A program made the position numbers and the translations under genes. Below the pieces are notes generated by a model, which was given only the letters and a program-made list of their open reading frames with translations, searched no databases and was not told the origin of the DNA. 64,000 nt of DNA from Branchiostoma floridae (Eukaryota; Chordata; Leptocardii; Amphioxiformes; Branchiostomatidae): the NCBI RefSeq assembly GCF_000003815.2, contig NC_049979.1, forward strand, positions 6,168,196-6,232,195. Direction: 5' to 3'. Numbering within the stretch: the first letter of the stretch is position 1; the number at the start of each line of letters is the position of its first letter. Positions 25,256 to 37,917 of this stretch are shown here, piece after piece.

Positions 25256-28200
25256 TCAGCAGCTCCACCTCCTCCAGCGGAGCCCTGACTCGGATCTCCT
25301 TCTCCACCATGATGTCAAGGACGTCCTGAAGGTCATTAGGGAACCACTGCACTGCATCCATGTACAGCAACTGGGGAGGGAGACAGTGGGGTTAACACAT
25401 TCTGTCTCTTCTGGGATACTGACTTTAACAATCTTTGAAGCAGATACAAGTAAGCTGTCTGCTGCAAATTAGCATGAATGCTGGGACAATTCATTGTAAA
25501 CAAGATGCCTGGCTGGGTTCCCATCCTGCTTGTGTTAAAGATAACAAAAATATTTGCCTGACTGATCATGCTTAGACAGATATATAACAAAGTATGATGA
25601 TGCCTCTAGGCAAGTATGGGGAGATGAAGAAGAGATGGTTTAAAATGTCCCTCACTCACTAACTATTGTTTGATTATACTGCTGCTGGGATCCCTGACGC
25701 AGGGGTAGGCAGCAGTCGGCTAGTCTTCACACCACGCTTCCATGCTGCTCTGTCCGACCGCACTCAAAGAAAAAGATATGCTTGACAAGTCCTATTCTAA
25801 CATTTATGTCCAAATGTATGTTAGCTGGTACCTTTGCCCATGGACAGTTCTGCAGGGCTCTGTAGAACACAGCCTTGGCCTGGGCAGGGTTTCCCTGCTG
25901 CATCTCAAACGCCATGAACCACCTCCACATGAGAACACAGCCCCGGGCGGCAGGGGAGGTGCAGCCCCGCTCCAACAGGGACCTGATGCGATGGGTCACG
26001 CCTGTCTGGGGGATGTGGGCCAACAGGGAACCTGATGGAGGGAAGGGAAGATCAGGAGTTAGGCAAAAGAACTTACACAGGTGGTAAGGGACCTGATGCA
26101 ATGGGTTATGCCTGTCTGGGGGATGTGGGCCACCAGGGAAACTATTGGAGGGAAGGGAAGATCAGGAGTTAGGCAAAAGAACTTACACAGGTGGTAAGTG
26201 ACCTGATGCGATGGGTCACGCCTGTCTGGGGGATGTGGGCCACCAGGGAACCTGATGGAGGGAAGGGAAGATCAGGAGTTAGGCAAAAGAACTTACACAG
26301 GTGGTAAGTTGGGTAGCGTGCGTAGTCCAGTGGTTAGCGGCCCTGCCTCTGGAACTAGAAGCTGTGGGTTCGATTTTAGAGCTAGGGGAATTTCCTTGGT
26401 ACAATGAACCTGTAAATACTGTACATAGCATCTGTCCTCTCTGTCACAACCAGTGGAAGATCTTCAGTGAGCTAAAACTGGTTCCAAATCACTTTCACTT
26501 TCACACAATGTATCTTTACAATCATTGTCTTAACCTTTGAAATAAACATCAATATGTGATTAGAAAAAAAACAACACATTTACCCCTATCCCTCACAGAG
26601 ATCAACAAAAAGTATGAAAATCTCTCACATACTCTGGTAGTAAGTTAGGTACAGACATTTAGAATACAATCCCTGCTTTGCAATCATCTGTTTGCAAAGA
26701 ACTTCAGCAGACATACAACATATGTTCACAAGGCATCTATGATAAATCCTGCTAAGCATGGATGATTGTTAAGTCCCATTACCATCTGCTTTCTTGATAG
26801 CATCATCCCAGTTGGTTGCCATGACAACAGAAGACTGACAGGAGATCATCTCCAGCCTCCTCATCTCTGCCTGGATGGCGAACAGGAAGGGGACGGGCGT
26901 GGCAGCTTCCTGCACTGCTCGGTCAAAGTACCGACGCAGCCGGCCGGCGATGTGGGACCTGAGATGTCGACAGAAATAAATGCATGAATGGAAGTTTATC
27001 TGTGACGGTAGTCAACATTATGTGACAATTTCAACACAATATAAAGTGCTTACCAACAAGCTTTCGATCAGTCCTCTGATCCTAATCAAGTTGACATGAC
27101 CAAAAGCCTAAGTCACACATCCAGACCGGAAGTGTGATGGCAGCAAAGGGTCAAAGGTGCTTTGAAGTCGTTACTTTGTGTACGGATGTAGAGTTTAAAA
27201 TGTAAAATAATGTTGACTACCATCACAGATGAATTTGCATTCAAGAAATAAATGCAGTTTCTTTCACGTATTTCAGATATTAATTTCTCAGATCTTTATC
27301 TTTAAATCCAAACTTCCCCTGAATGGACAGATGTTTTGGGAACTGAGGCGACAATATATATATATATACTGGGTACTACTCACCTAGACTCTAGTTCGAT
27401 GAACATTTTGAGAAACTCCGGGTTATCAGGAAAGATAAGCAGCGCCCCCTGCAGTGCAGTTCTGACAGTCTGTAGGGATCCGGTACTGCATGATAGATGG
27501 CACTGCTGCAGCTTGAGGTAAGCAGAGGTCAATAATTCCAAATCCATAAAAGTCCTACACCTATGCTGGTCAAATAGATCTTCCTCTTTGCTGTACGCTT
27601 GACACAACCTTGTAAGTGTTGATAATACAGCATCAAACACTTCTGCAGATGCCTGCACCCCTATTGTCAGGTACTGGAACAGTCCATAACACACAGTCAA
27701 GTGCACCAGGAAGCTTCCACTCGGACATGGTGGGGGAGGTTTGGTGTCTGCCCCCTCGCACCCTGCTGTCTCATAGCCAGAAAGTTCTTCCTCCAGAGTC
27801 TGCTGATAGTTCCTTCTGGCCTTCAGGACTCGAGTGGGTGATACCACTTGGTCTGACAGTGGGGTGAACTTCCCCTTCTCACCCAGTGTGCACAGGAGGT
27901 GAAGAGCTTTGTGCGACGTCTCCCTGTCTGACACGGCTTCTGATGGCTTCATAAGGACAGTTGAATCTCCTCCTGTCAGGTCAAGTTCGAGCTCTGCGTA
28001 CGTCCTGTACAGCTCATACACTGCCTGCCTGTCCTCAGCTGACCCTTGACCCACTGAGCTCAGAGCAGTGTCAAACACCTTGCAAGCCTCCTCCTTGTTG
28101 CCTAGCAACCATTCCAGCTGTGCGTAAGCCCCCCACAATGCCAGGTTGTTTCTGTTCTGGTCCTCTTTCAGCAGACGTTTGGCAAGCCTCCGGACGGTCT

Positions 28201-31200
28201 TGCTCTGACGTTTCAGCTGTTTTTTGTCCTTCGAAGTCTGTGAATGTTCGAACATGAAGAATGTTAATGCTTTAACCCACATTTGTATTCATATAACTAT
28301 GGTCCATCAGTACTACTAATAAGGAAATTTCCCACCACAGAATCACAGGGAATGCCACAATTGGGTTTATTCCTCAAAGGTATGTTTACATGACATCATC
28401 TGTCAAAACACACCATTTACTCACAAGACACAAGCAGCAAGCTGCAAACTAGTAGTACATCAATCTCAAAATCTGAACTATCGTGTTTGAGAACCAGGAG
28501 TCTGGTGTTTCATTAATTCTTGGCGATCCTTAGGCCACACCAATTAAATATGTTGGTTCACGGATTTTTAGAAAATAAAAAAAAATGCTGAACTGTAAAG
28601 ACATCATGAAAACAAAGCCTGAGGACCAGGTGTATATCTTGGTACACTTAATTTTATGGAGTGGACATGGTCATATTCATGTTTTCCTCCCTTCTCGTTA
28701 CTTTTATGATATCAGCTTACTATATTTTCAATAAAAAAATCTGTGAACCAAAAAATTGAATTGGTGTGGCCTTACCTGCAGAGTCAGGACAGCTGAGGCT
28801 TCATGCTGCAGCCAGGCCAGGACCAGCTGCAGCTGTTCTGCACCTGAGAACACCTGCAGCACCTGGCTGAACACATTCTGCACAAACTTCTGCAGGAGTT
28901 TGGTTTCTCTCTGCTTGGGTTCCCCACTTTCTGCCCAGCTGTTCATGCTGGCAGCACCACTGCAAGCAGGCATCCAGCCAAGGCTGTGATGGGCAGCCCT
29001 GGTAGAGAACAGACCTTGCTTCTCCTCTAAGGCAGTCTTGAAATGTCTGTGCGTGTGGAAGCTGCAGGGAAATGATATGTTTCAAAAGCAAAAAACATTC
29101 ATAATTGTAGAAATTCTTATCATGCTAGAAATCATGTAAAGGCTAACTTCATATTTGCTGTACCATACATTCAGTGGGTCCTTTGGCTTCCACTGTCTCA
29201 GAAAAAGAAGTCAAGAAGTTATGGTTTAGCATTAGACTTAAGACATAGTCTGTATATAGTACAGTAAGTAATGGCTTACTATACTGTTAACCATTTTTTG
29301 TCATTTTTTGTCATTTGCAATTAGCAATCGGGCAAGAACTTACAATAAACTCAAACTTCATCATTACATATGAGTACCTGTCTCTGTTGTCAGGCCCTTA
29401 CCTATGTGAAGAATGTAATGGTACAGTCCTAACTCCCAGGAACTGCAGGAAGTGGAACACCAGCTGCAGCCTGCTCCCCTGGGAGCCGAGCTGGAACAGG
29501 CAGTCGGACACGTCGTCAAACAGAACCAGCCTGTCAGGGTCCTCACAGTCCTCCTCCGTCTCTCCGGCCTTTGTGTCCGGTCTCCATGGCAACCAGTGCA
29601 CCCGTTCCCGTCCGCTCTCGATGTCCAGCCAGGCCTGACTCCTGGATGCTGACTGGCTCAGAACCTCCTCTTCCTCATCTGCTTCATCCGCTTCATCATC
29701 TAGGCAGAAGACAGGTGTTCATCTAACTTTGAGTCAAACGTGTTACACATATTGTATGTACTTTACGTTACAATTTTAAGACCCTACATCCGTACACAAA
29801 ATAAAGCCCTTACCAACTTAGCAGGTGACTTAGGCTTTGGGTCATTTCAACTTGATAAGGATCAGAGGACTGATCGAAAGCTTGTTGGTAAGCGCTTTAT
29901 TCTATGTTTAGATATAGGGTCTTAAAATTGTAACATAATGTTGACTGCTGTCACAGATGAACTTACATTTGAATATCGTATCCACTTTGTACATCAATTA
30001 TGATTTCACAAACTCTCGCAAAATTCCAATCACTTCATAGCAGCTCTAAAGATAGAATCATGATCACCTGTTTGTCATGATACAGCTGAGACCAAAAGAT
30101 GTTTTGTATATACATGACTATACAGTAAGAAACTAACTACTGTAGTCTCTTCCTTCTTCATCCTTTTTGGTACAGAAAAAGCTGCTTAATTGCACACCCC
30201 ATTTGCCAGTGCATTTCGTGCAATTATCCAAATGGTGTAACAAAGCGAAGTTATTAAGCTGAACCACACCACCATGGGATTTTGGGATTCCATGCAATTA
30301 ACAGAAGTGTGCTATTATCCATTTTGCAATTAAGTGGCTTCTACTGTACTACAAACCAATGACCTCCCACCTGCTGTCACATCCATCTCCCATCCTCCCT
30401 TCTCCTTTTTCTCCTGCCACGCCCTCCAGCCCCGAGCTCCGTCCTCCCCCACCCTGGGGGCACTGCTGTCCCAGAACGGCTCGAAGAACTCCACCTGCAG
30501 GTACAGATAGTGTTTTGGTAGCACAGTGTGTCAGCTGCCTATTCAGGGCTTGAAATTCATTTTAGGGATTAGGTGCGCTGGTGAACCCAGCCTTAGAAAC
30601 TGGGTGCACAAGAAAAAATTTGGGTGCACCACATAAAATAAAGTAGAATGTCAGTATGTTCCTAATTAAAAAACAAAAAAACTAAATAGAAGTACTTCAC
30701 GAAATGACTTTTCAGCTTAAAAAAATAAAAATATCATTGGAATATTAGGCCATGTTGATTTGATTAGAAGACAACAAGAGCGAAGTCAAGTAGAGTTTAT
30801 AGTCAATTGCACCAAGTTTCTACAGTCAAAGGTACAGAGACAGTTAGCCTTTATTACATGGAGATGGGATTTTAAAATGCAGTGGGAGTCCAATAATCCA
30901 CCAAACAGATTCCTTTGTAGCAAAATTGACCAATTACCATTGTTTTGAGTATTGCCAATTCTCAAGTTTCCAAAGACAATCTGGTCCAGGTTCATGTCCG
31001 GACCTGGAAATGATCCTCTGGATCTGAATTTTCTGTATTGGTACCTCCCCCAACCAACAATAGATTTTTTTCTTTCTGTCCTTTCACATCTTATTCTTTA
31101 ACTTTAGATTCATTTTGGCATTCTATGGCATTAGTTATCTGTTTTCTGATACTTTTTTTTCAATCTACGGAATATTTGTGCTCATTTTACAGCTGCTTTG

Positions 31201-34200
31201 CACAATTTATTGTGTGGTCGAAAACTTTTTTTTTTGTGTGGAAATGGCCGAAAATTGGTGCGAGCGCGGATGTCATCCATATAATCAACTCAACGTGGCC
31301 TTACAATAACCTGAATTCCAATTTCAAATTCTTAAACAAGTACTATGACAGAACTTTTATCATCCTTCAAACACTTAGTTGTCAAGAATATGGGGTGTAG
31401 TATCATGCTTTGATATCTTTACAAACAAAAACCTTCACTAACATTTATACAGAAAGAGCACAGCTCCACTTTTGGGTGCACCAAGGACTTAGGTGCACAT
31501 GCACCCAGTATTTCAAGTCCTACTTTCATTCACACGGAGTATCTACATACGGATGTACATTACATGCCATACATTACCTGTCCCGACACAGGTGTGTTTT
31601 CTGCCACAGTGGTGGGACGGAAACAAGTGAACTCGACGAGTGCCTGGTAAGAGGAAACAGCCTTCTCCACATGGCCAGCCTGCTTCAGGAAATGGCACTG
31701 CTGCACAAACAGCTCTGAAACAGAGAGAAGCAGGGAGTCAGAGAAGAAGACAAACTATATACAGTAGAAGCCAGTTAATTGCCCAACAAATAACTGCACA
31801 CTTCTGTTAATTGCACAGAATCCCAAAGTCAGGTAGTACAGCTGAATAACTTTGCTTTGTTGCACCATCCGGATAATTGCACAAAATGTGCTGGCAAATG
31901 AGTGCAATTAAATGGCACCTGCTGTACATGTACAAGGTACGCCAAGATGAGGGCTCAGAGGTAAACTTTATCTGAAATATGAGGAAAGGAAAATAAACTA
32001 ATATCACCTTACCCGGAGTAATAGAAGTTTATTTGCAAGTTCGTGCCCGAGGGCTAATTGCAAGTACATACCTAACAATTGTCCCTCTGTATGTGGTAGA
32101 GGCTTGTGGGACTTGAATGTTCCATCCAGAATGGCTCTCAGTTTGCTGATACACTTCCCATATAGAGTGTGCACTTTGGATGTTGTAAAGGTACCAAAGT
32201 GAGACTGGGAAAACATCAAGTATTCCCTCAACACTGCTGGGTCGTTCGGGTATTTGAATGCAAATTCTTTCCACTGATTGGTGAGTTTCTTATTGTCCCA
32301 GAATTCCCTGCACAACTTGAGATGCTGAAGTGTCAATTTTGGGTGAGAAGGGTTCATCTCAATAGCTCGCTCCAAGATGGCAACCTTCTTCTCCATCACT
32401 GCTAATGAAGTCTTCTTGCGTTTCTCCCTCTCCGAGTCAGAGTACACAGTGACAGGTCCGTGCTGCATTGCTCTATCCTGGAAGGTCACAAATTCCAACC
32501 ATGTCTGCACATCGTGTGGGTTTTCCCTGAGCGTTCTGTTATACTCTGCGGTGAGCCTGGTAATATTCTCCTCTGTGGTCTCTCCCACCTTCTCCATCTG
32601 TTCTTGTTTCTCATGTCCTTGCTCCTGTTGCTTTACTTGAGTTTCATTCACCCAGGCATGCCCTTGGATGTGCACCTGTGTGGGAGTGGTGTACACAGGC
32701 TGACCTTTGTTTTCTGATGAAGAACCTTTGACCCCTTCAGATGACCTGTTCAGGGGGATGTAGTGTGAACTCTGAACCTCAGACTGAGGTTTACCCTGAC
32801 TGGTCCTTACGACTTCCACCCTCATTACCTTGTCGTGCAGCACTTTTGCCACTTCCTTCTCACTACAGTATCGTGAGTCGTGTCCTCTCTTTATCTTCCT
32901 CTTCTTGCCTGACTTCTCACTCCATCTTATCCCCTCTCTCTTGCCCAGGCCCAGACAGGACTGTCCGAACCGTCTGTAGTTAGCCAGCTGCAGGCGGTAC
33001 AGGGAACCGTACACCAGGTTCTCCTTGTCGGGTTTCTTGTCCACTCTGAAGGCACTTTCAGGTCGCAGGCCGGCATCCTCAATCCAGATGGTTGTAGCAG
33101 CTGCAGTGGTCCTGGTAGTCTCGACTGGACTGAGTATGGTTGAAAAAACAGACAGATGGTAATGTGTGTTCTCACTGTTCTGTACTACTAATATACTGTA
33201 AATGCAGAAATTTTTGCAGTGGTTTCTTGTTCGCAATGCATATTTACTGCGAACTTAAAACCACCGCGAACATTTTTTAAAACACGTGTATTACACCCTA
33301 TCATGTAAACAGGTGAACACACTTTGTATCTGATTACCATTCTCTGTTGGTCAGCTTTGGGGTGCTTTAGCCAGCCCAGTGTGGTAAGCACTGGCCTGTT
33401 TCTGCCAGCCTGTAATCTATCTCTCATCCAGTAGGTTTAACATAATTAACATCACACTATCATTTTCTAACATGTTTGTCCAGTAGATGATATCATATTG
33501 CTAACATACATTTTACTTACGCTTTATCACCGGGTGTCACAGTTTTCTCTGATGAATCTTTGTCTCTGGAGGTCTTGTGCTTTTTGTGTTTGTGCTTGTG
33601 TTTATGTTTGTGCCTGTGTTTATGTCTGCTGGACTTCTTATGTCGATGTGCCCTCCTCTCATCTTCTTCCTCCTGTGAGTCTCCATCTTGCTTCCTGCTG
33701 CCATCATTCACTCTGATGTCCTTCTTGTTGCCATGGTAACTGACCCCGCCCTTCCTTTCATCCTCCTCCCCACTGCTGGGACTGCTGCCAGGCTCTGTTT
33801 TCACTTTCTTCAGGGGTTGGGGTGCATCATCTCCACTGTCCTCCGTCTCACTGCTGGAGGACCTTAGGATGTAATGGTGGAAACACATATTTGAGTCATA
33901 TATTTCATGCTTGATTTATGTTACCTTGACGTATGTGTATCATTGATTTTGAGTTCACCCTATGTTTACTTTCTGCTAATTCAAAGTCATATTTTGTTGT
34001 ATATTTCTGTTGTTATATCTTGTATTATTTTAATCTGGACTCCAGGAAGAGTAGCTATATACTAGTAACATAACGTTAGTATCAACTAATGCCATAATGG
34101 AGGGTTTTCGGAAAACCCTGTCCAGTCCAGACAGGGAAATGGGGCGGAAAACCCTGTCCAGTCTGAAAACAGGGTCTGCACAGGGGTTCCTGGCAATGCT

Positions 34201-35962
34201 TAAAACTATTACTCCAGACAGCACTTACACTAAACTGATACGCATAACTATAGAATCAGCAGCATAATGAGTGACCCAAAGGTGCAATATGCATGCACAC
34301 AAAGTCAGTTCTGTCAAATGCAAAGTACCCAATTAACACTTATCTGGTAGGACATGAGGGGGAGAGAATTACACCCATTGTCCATCAAACAATGGATAGT
34401 GAGTGTCCGTCAATTTCGGGTTGTTAAATAGTGGCAATACATTACAAAGACAGGCTTTGAAAGGTTTTCTTTAAATGATAAGTGTGCAGCACTCATTTCG
34501 AGAGCTGGTCTGTTTAAATCCTGGTTTAATAGAATGACTGCGAACGGTTTCAATATCAACACGACTTTAGTACACAATGTTATAACTACAATGCACTACA
34601 ATAAAGCCGAGATGGCATTTTTCAAGCCTTAGTACAAGTTGTGAGCTATATAGACCTATCAAGGAGGTTGTCTTTTTTAACCTCCTTGGAACTATGTATC
34701 CTTTTAAAAATAATGTGTTTTATTTGCAAAATTATGCCGTAAGCCTAATAGCATGTTTAGTTTCAATGACTTAAAGAGTAGACATTTTTTTATATGATGC
34801 ACAGAAGTAACAATGATGGATGATTTTTGTTAAGTTATAAATATAATTTTTGTATGACATTGTGTCACACTTCAAGTTGATGTTATTTCTGTGCTTTAAG
34901 CCATTTAAAGATAAATAATATTGTTGTATACTAGTACTTAGTAGCTTACAACGTATACCCCCATGTAGACCCTCTTTTCAGACTGGACAGGGTTTTCCGC
35001 ATTCCGGACTGGACAGGTTTTTCCGAAAACCCCATAAGGGAGATCGAATAAACCAAACCAACCAAACATATATTTTATGCTGTAGATTAAGATCAATTTT
35101 GTTATAGAATGTTGATACTCTGGGGAGACCATCAGTTTGAAAAAAAATTAGTGATGTAAGTTATGACTTGGCAATTATAATGTTAACGGTAATTAACGCA
35201 TTAACACGCGATTATAATGTTAATTACGCGTTAACAACGGTTAACGTTAACATTGAACCCACCTATCCTCTTCAGCTAACCTCTGACCCTGCAGCTTCCT
35301 CAGGTCTGCCACATGGGCCTGAGGGAAACTTGTGTTCTGCAACCAGTCAAGACCTGAAAGTGAAACATGTGCTGTGTCAATTTTTGTAATAAATGGGGTT
35401 TTCTGTACCCTGGGAGCCATCCGGGGTCGGGCAGCTTGGGCAGTTTATCGGTAGCCCAAGACACCTGCCCGCCGAGCTCATGTGAGGTCGGCGGGCAGGC
35501 TGCCATGGCTCCCCGAACAAAACTCGCGAAGAAATCTCTCTAGCTACCCGTCCTGTCTGGATTCCCAGGGTAGGTTTTCTGCTGTTGCATGATTTTCTTA
35601 TTCATTTCAATACAACAATCTCAAGTTGGTAACGTTAACGTTATGGTTGCGTTATGGTTCATCTTGTCAACATCCACCACAAAGGAAGAAAATGATCGTA
35701 ACTTGTCGAAAATGTTTGAAGGCAATATAGAGCCAAGGTGGAACAACAGAGCAGCCCCACGCCCGGCCCCCCTCCCCACCTCAGCGTGACAAACTCACGT
35801 ACCGGCCGCTGCAGATGTTAACGCCTGATCATACTGGTAGGCAGCGAAGAGACTTCCTCCTCCTTCAGAGGAAACCGATTCTTTTGTCCCTGCTACGGGA
35901 AACAGGGGCGAAACTTCATGGGGTCGAGACGAAAGTTCGTCTCCGCCAGAAGATTCCGCCAT
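25122..35962 (-). CDS. NRDE2: NRDE2 homologue, nuclear RNA-exosome regulator
   Basis: A 1324-aa model in twelve exons, in transcript order: 35962-35803, 35353-35263, 33862-33521, 33129-32072, 31714-31578, 30494-30371, 29699-29402, 29061-28776, 28237-27384, 26958-26783, 26031-25832, 25370-25122; all phases close. Features: LDWLQNTSF in exon 2; a Lys/His-rich nuclear stretch ([16 protein letters not shown]) in exon 3; [19 protein letters not shown] in exon 4, corresponding to the MTR4-interacting part of the family; then HAT-type helical repeats, including [59 protein letters not shown] and [17 protein letters not shown]2 proteins bind MTR4 in nuclear speckles and restrain exosome decay. The model is about 160 aa longer than vertebrate NRDE2, partly from a repetitive C-terminal tail. 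Exon 11's acceptor region is triplicated (separate entry). Confidence 0.93.
25981..26309. repeat. 110-bp tandem repeat (3 copies) spanning the NRDE2 exon 11 acceptor
   Basis: Units begin with acctgatgc at 25981, 26091 and 26201, period 110 bp. Copy 1 contains the first 51 bp of NRDE2 exon 11 and its acceptor. Copies 2 and 3 repeat that exon start, the acceptor region and upstream intron sequence inside the intron. Copy 3 keeps the acceptor word (minus strand ctccatcag|gttccctg). Copy 2 has drifted to ctccaatag|tttccctg but still has AG. Confidence 0.92.
26310..26550 (+). repeat. tRNA-derived SINE-like element
   Basis: The head tgcgtagtccagtggttagcg (A-box like) and gtgggttcgatttta (B box) are spaced as in a tRNA. 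An unrelated body follows, ending near aaataaacatcaa. Intronic in NRDE2, directly after the 110-bp tandem repeats. No clover-leaf closure, so not a tRNA gene. Confidence 0.6.
26995..27235. mobile_element. MITE with CATCTGTGA(T/C)GGTAGTCAACATTA ends, copy 1
   Basis: Left end atctgtgacggtagtcaac and right end gttgactaccatcacagat are inverted repeats over about 25-35 bp. The interior includes ttaccaacaagctttcgatc and atcagtcctctgatccta. A rearranged relative (about 29745-29965) has the same interior words in the opposite orientation. Intronic in NRDE2. Confidence 0.75.
29745..29965. mobile_element. MITE related to 26,995-27,235, copy 2 (inverted, decayed left end)
   Basis: Shares gatcagaggactgatcgaaa, gcttgttggtaagcgcttta and the end acataatgttgactgctgt / cacagatga with copy 1. 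The other end is degenerate (cgttacaattttaagaccct). Intronic in NRDE2. Confidence 0.65.
30170..30350. mobile_element. MITE, TACAGTAGAAGCC family, copy 2
   Basis: Right end gtggcttctactgtact is clear and the left end (tacagaaaaagctgc) is degenerate. The interior repeats ttaattgcac / gtgcaattat wording seen in copies 1 and 3. Confidence 0.7.
30543..31525. mobile_element. Putative hAT-like non-autonomous element
   Basis: Left end cagggcttgaaattca followed by gtgcgctggtgaacccag. Right end tgcacccagtatttcaagtcct. The ends are imperfect inverted repeats with subterminal gggtgcac words in both orientations. CAGGGCTTGAAAT-type ends are common in hAT MITEs. No clean 8-bp target duplication could be confirmed. 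The 31065-31300 repeat is nested inside. Confidence 0.45.
31065..31300 (+). repeat. Interspersed repeat shared with 1365-1590
   Basis: Same order of blocks as the copy in the kinase A intron, ending gcgcggatgtcatccatata. Lies inside the putative hAT-like element, so either nested or part of it. Confidence 0.6.
31759..31927. mobile_element. MITE, TACAGTAGAAGCC family, copy 3
   Basis: Left end tacagtagaagccagttaat. Right end gcacctgctgta (degenerate). Interior with repeated ttaattgcac motifs. It lies between NRDE2 exons 5 and 4. Confidence 0.75.
33191..33286. mobile_element. Partial MITE of the CTGTAAATGCAGAAATTTT family
   Basis: Begins actgtaaatgcagaaatttt and ends gaacttaaaaccaccgcgaa, matching the ends of the elements at 13168-13368 and 37918-38113. 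One end is missing. Confidence 0.65.
34094..35042. mobile_element. Non-autonomous DNA transposon with about 90-bp inverted ends
   Basis: The left end has gggttttcggaaaaccctgt and ggaaaaccctgtccagtctg. The right end carries the same two words in reverse complement (cagactggacagggttttcc and tttttccgaaaacccc), in the same order and spacing. The 750-bp AT-rich interior has no transposase frame. Intronic in NRDE2 between exons 2 and 3. Confidence 0.75.
35406..35572. mobile_element. MITE (TACCCTGGGA family) with exact 9-bp target duplication
   Basis: Ends taccctgggagccat and attcccagggta. Direct flanks ggttttctg at 35397-35405 and 35573-35581 are identical. Internal inverted cctgcccgccga / tcggcgggcagg hairpin. 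Same terminus type as 23467-23567 and 39597-39706. Confidence 0.88.
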
Positions 35963-36054
35963 GACAGCGTACACTGTAGTTCATTCACAATCTGCTAGAT
36001 GGCAGCACTGCACTTAGTACACATATCATCATCTTTTATAAACTCTCTAATCAG

Positions 36055-36170
36055 AGGTTGATGGGGAAAATTGTGACCTTTTTCTTAAATGCCGTCTTTT
36101 TCTGTCAGCTATTCTTACAGAAAAAGACGACATATAAGAAATGGTGGTCATGATTTTCCCCAACCTCAGC
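36055..36170. repeat. Long imperfect hairpin just upstream of NRDE2
   Basis: Two arms of about 50 bp, gaggttgatggggaaaat... ccgtctttttctgt and its near complement acagaaaaagacg... attttccccaacctc, separated by an 11-bp loop (cagctattctt). It starts roughly 90 bp upstream of the NRDE2 ATG, so within its 5' UTR or core promoter. Probably a foldback MITE. Confidence 0.8.
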
Positions 36171-37917
36171 TTGGAGTGTAATCATCATCACAGTTTGAGT
36201 CATATCATGTGAACAAAGTCTACTGAGCACAGCTTTAAGGTTTATCGTTGCGGCTTGTTTTGGTCATTTTCTGTTTCTGTTGGGCCTTCTGTTTTGGGTT
36301 TCGTTTTGCACCATAAAACCAACAAAAAGACATCCTAGTAGAGAAAGTGGAGCTGTATGGAGAGTAAAGAAAGTCAGCAACAAAAGAGTGTGTGAAAGAT
36401 TTATCATTTCCCACCGTTAATATTTTATTCTAGAGGGCCAAGCTCCTTATTCAATATCCAGAACTCTGATGATTAGCTAACACTGCTACAGAAACAAACA
36501 CTTAAGAACACACATGGAGAAATAACAGATTGTAAACATTGTTTATTACATCCAAAATGTTCTTGTGGAGCCTCTATAACCTCCTTGGTGGGACAGAACA
36601 CAGCATTGAATACATCAGTCACCACAAAACCCTCCTCTAACAAGGTTTTTCACCTCAGCAATTTGAAGTACATTTATCAGTCTGCCTTCCTTTATCTGCC
36701 CCACAAAAAGACATTGCCAGTGTGGTTCATAAACTGCTCTCAATTAAAACATTCACATCGTAAAAGTATTTAAGGCATTCTAAACATCATACAGTACTAC
36801 GTAAAACCAATACAGCTAGACGCATCTACATTAAGAACACCTGGCCAATCTGACCACTATTTGGTGATATATTTTGAATCCTTTCTATTGTGACCACTTG
36901 TCCACATAGACCCCAATTTTAATCTGTAATATTCATGGTCTTCTTGAGTAGTCTTGACCATAGTTATAGTTAGATGTACTTCAGCATAAGACTTCTTTTC
37001 ATGAAATAAAACATGACATAATCATCTGCACCTTATAACGTTATGGTTTACAACCATAACTTTCCTTACTTTCTGGAATGGACTTGTCCTACAGGAGGAA
37101 GGACTACTACAGAGCACACATATATAAAACATACCATCTAAAAATCAAAGTCTAACAACACCCCATGCCCATGGGCTGCAAACCATCCATTTACAATATT
37201 CATGATACCTTCAATTAATACAGAATATGCTGAGATTTTTTGTTATACTGTCACATACATCAGATATTTGAAATGCGTAGACCACTTTTAACATTTGCTA
37301 CTATCACACTGCACCTCCATTGATGGTGATGACTGTTGGTGAGAGATTTCTCTTAAAATATAGAATCACCTTATCTTTGTAACATCAAAAATACATGTTC
37401 TCTTAAAATCATCACAAGAACACTTGAGTAGCTCTGATAAACCCAGAAGTTTTCTTATACTAATATTTGTTTCTGGTTACTCAATTCTGGGTACCAGCCT
37501 AGTTAGTTTAAACTTGCCCCAGACATGGTAGGTGTGAATTTGAACTAACCACAATGGTACCCATGCTAACCTTCTTACACCGGATAAGTGGCATTTTGGG
37601 AATCCACAATTCAGCCCAGCTAGCTAGAGAGTTCAAACCACCATGTTTCTACAGGCTGTGTTTCCAGTAGACATATATATGCCCTAGTCATTCTTTAGCT
37701 TCTCATTGGTAGTGGTAAGGATGTCTAAACTCCAGGTATTGTAGGATTGCACTTTACATGTTAGGTTGGGTTGTGTACAAGGCACTTCCTGTGCTCCAGC
37801 CAAAGGTGGAACATCAGGTAGAACAATGGTGCCTTCCAAAACAACTTTAGCAGCTGTGTACCTGACTTATTGTGTAGTGTTGAGGATTATGTTCCAATGA
37901 CATCTTGGAAGACGAGT

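Noticed and set aside
27336-27365. Regulatory TATA-like run (tatatatatata)
   Set aside because: A short AT microsatellite in an NRDE2 intron, not at any gene start.
32004-32071. Extension of NRDE2 exon 4 to the in-frame stop
   Set aside because: A good donor (TTAG|GTATGT) lies before it, and joining to exon 5 gives the family-conserved [14 protein letters not shown]; the extension has no family match.
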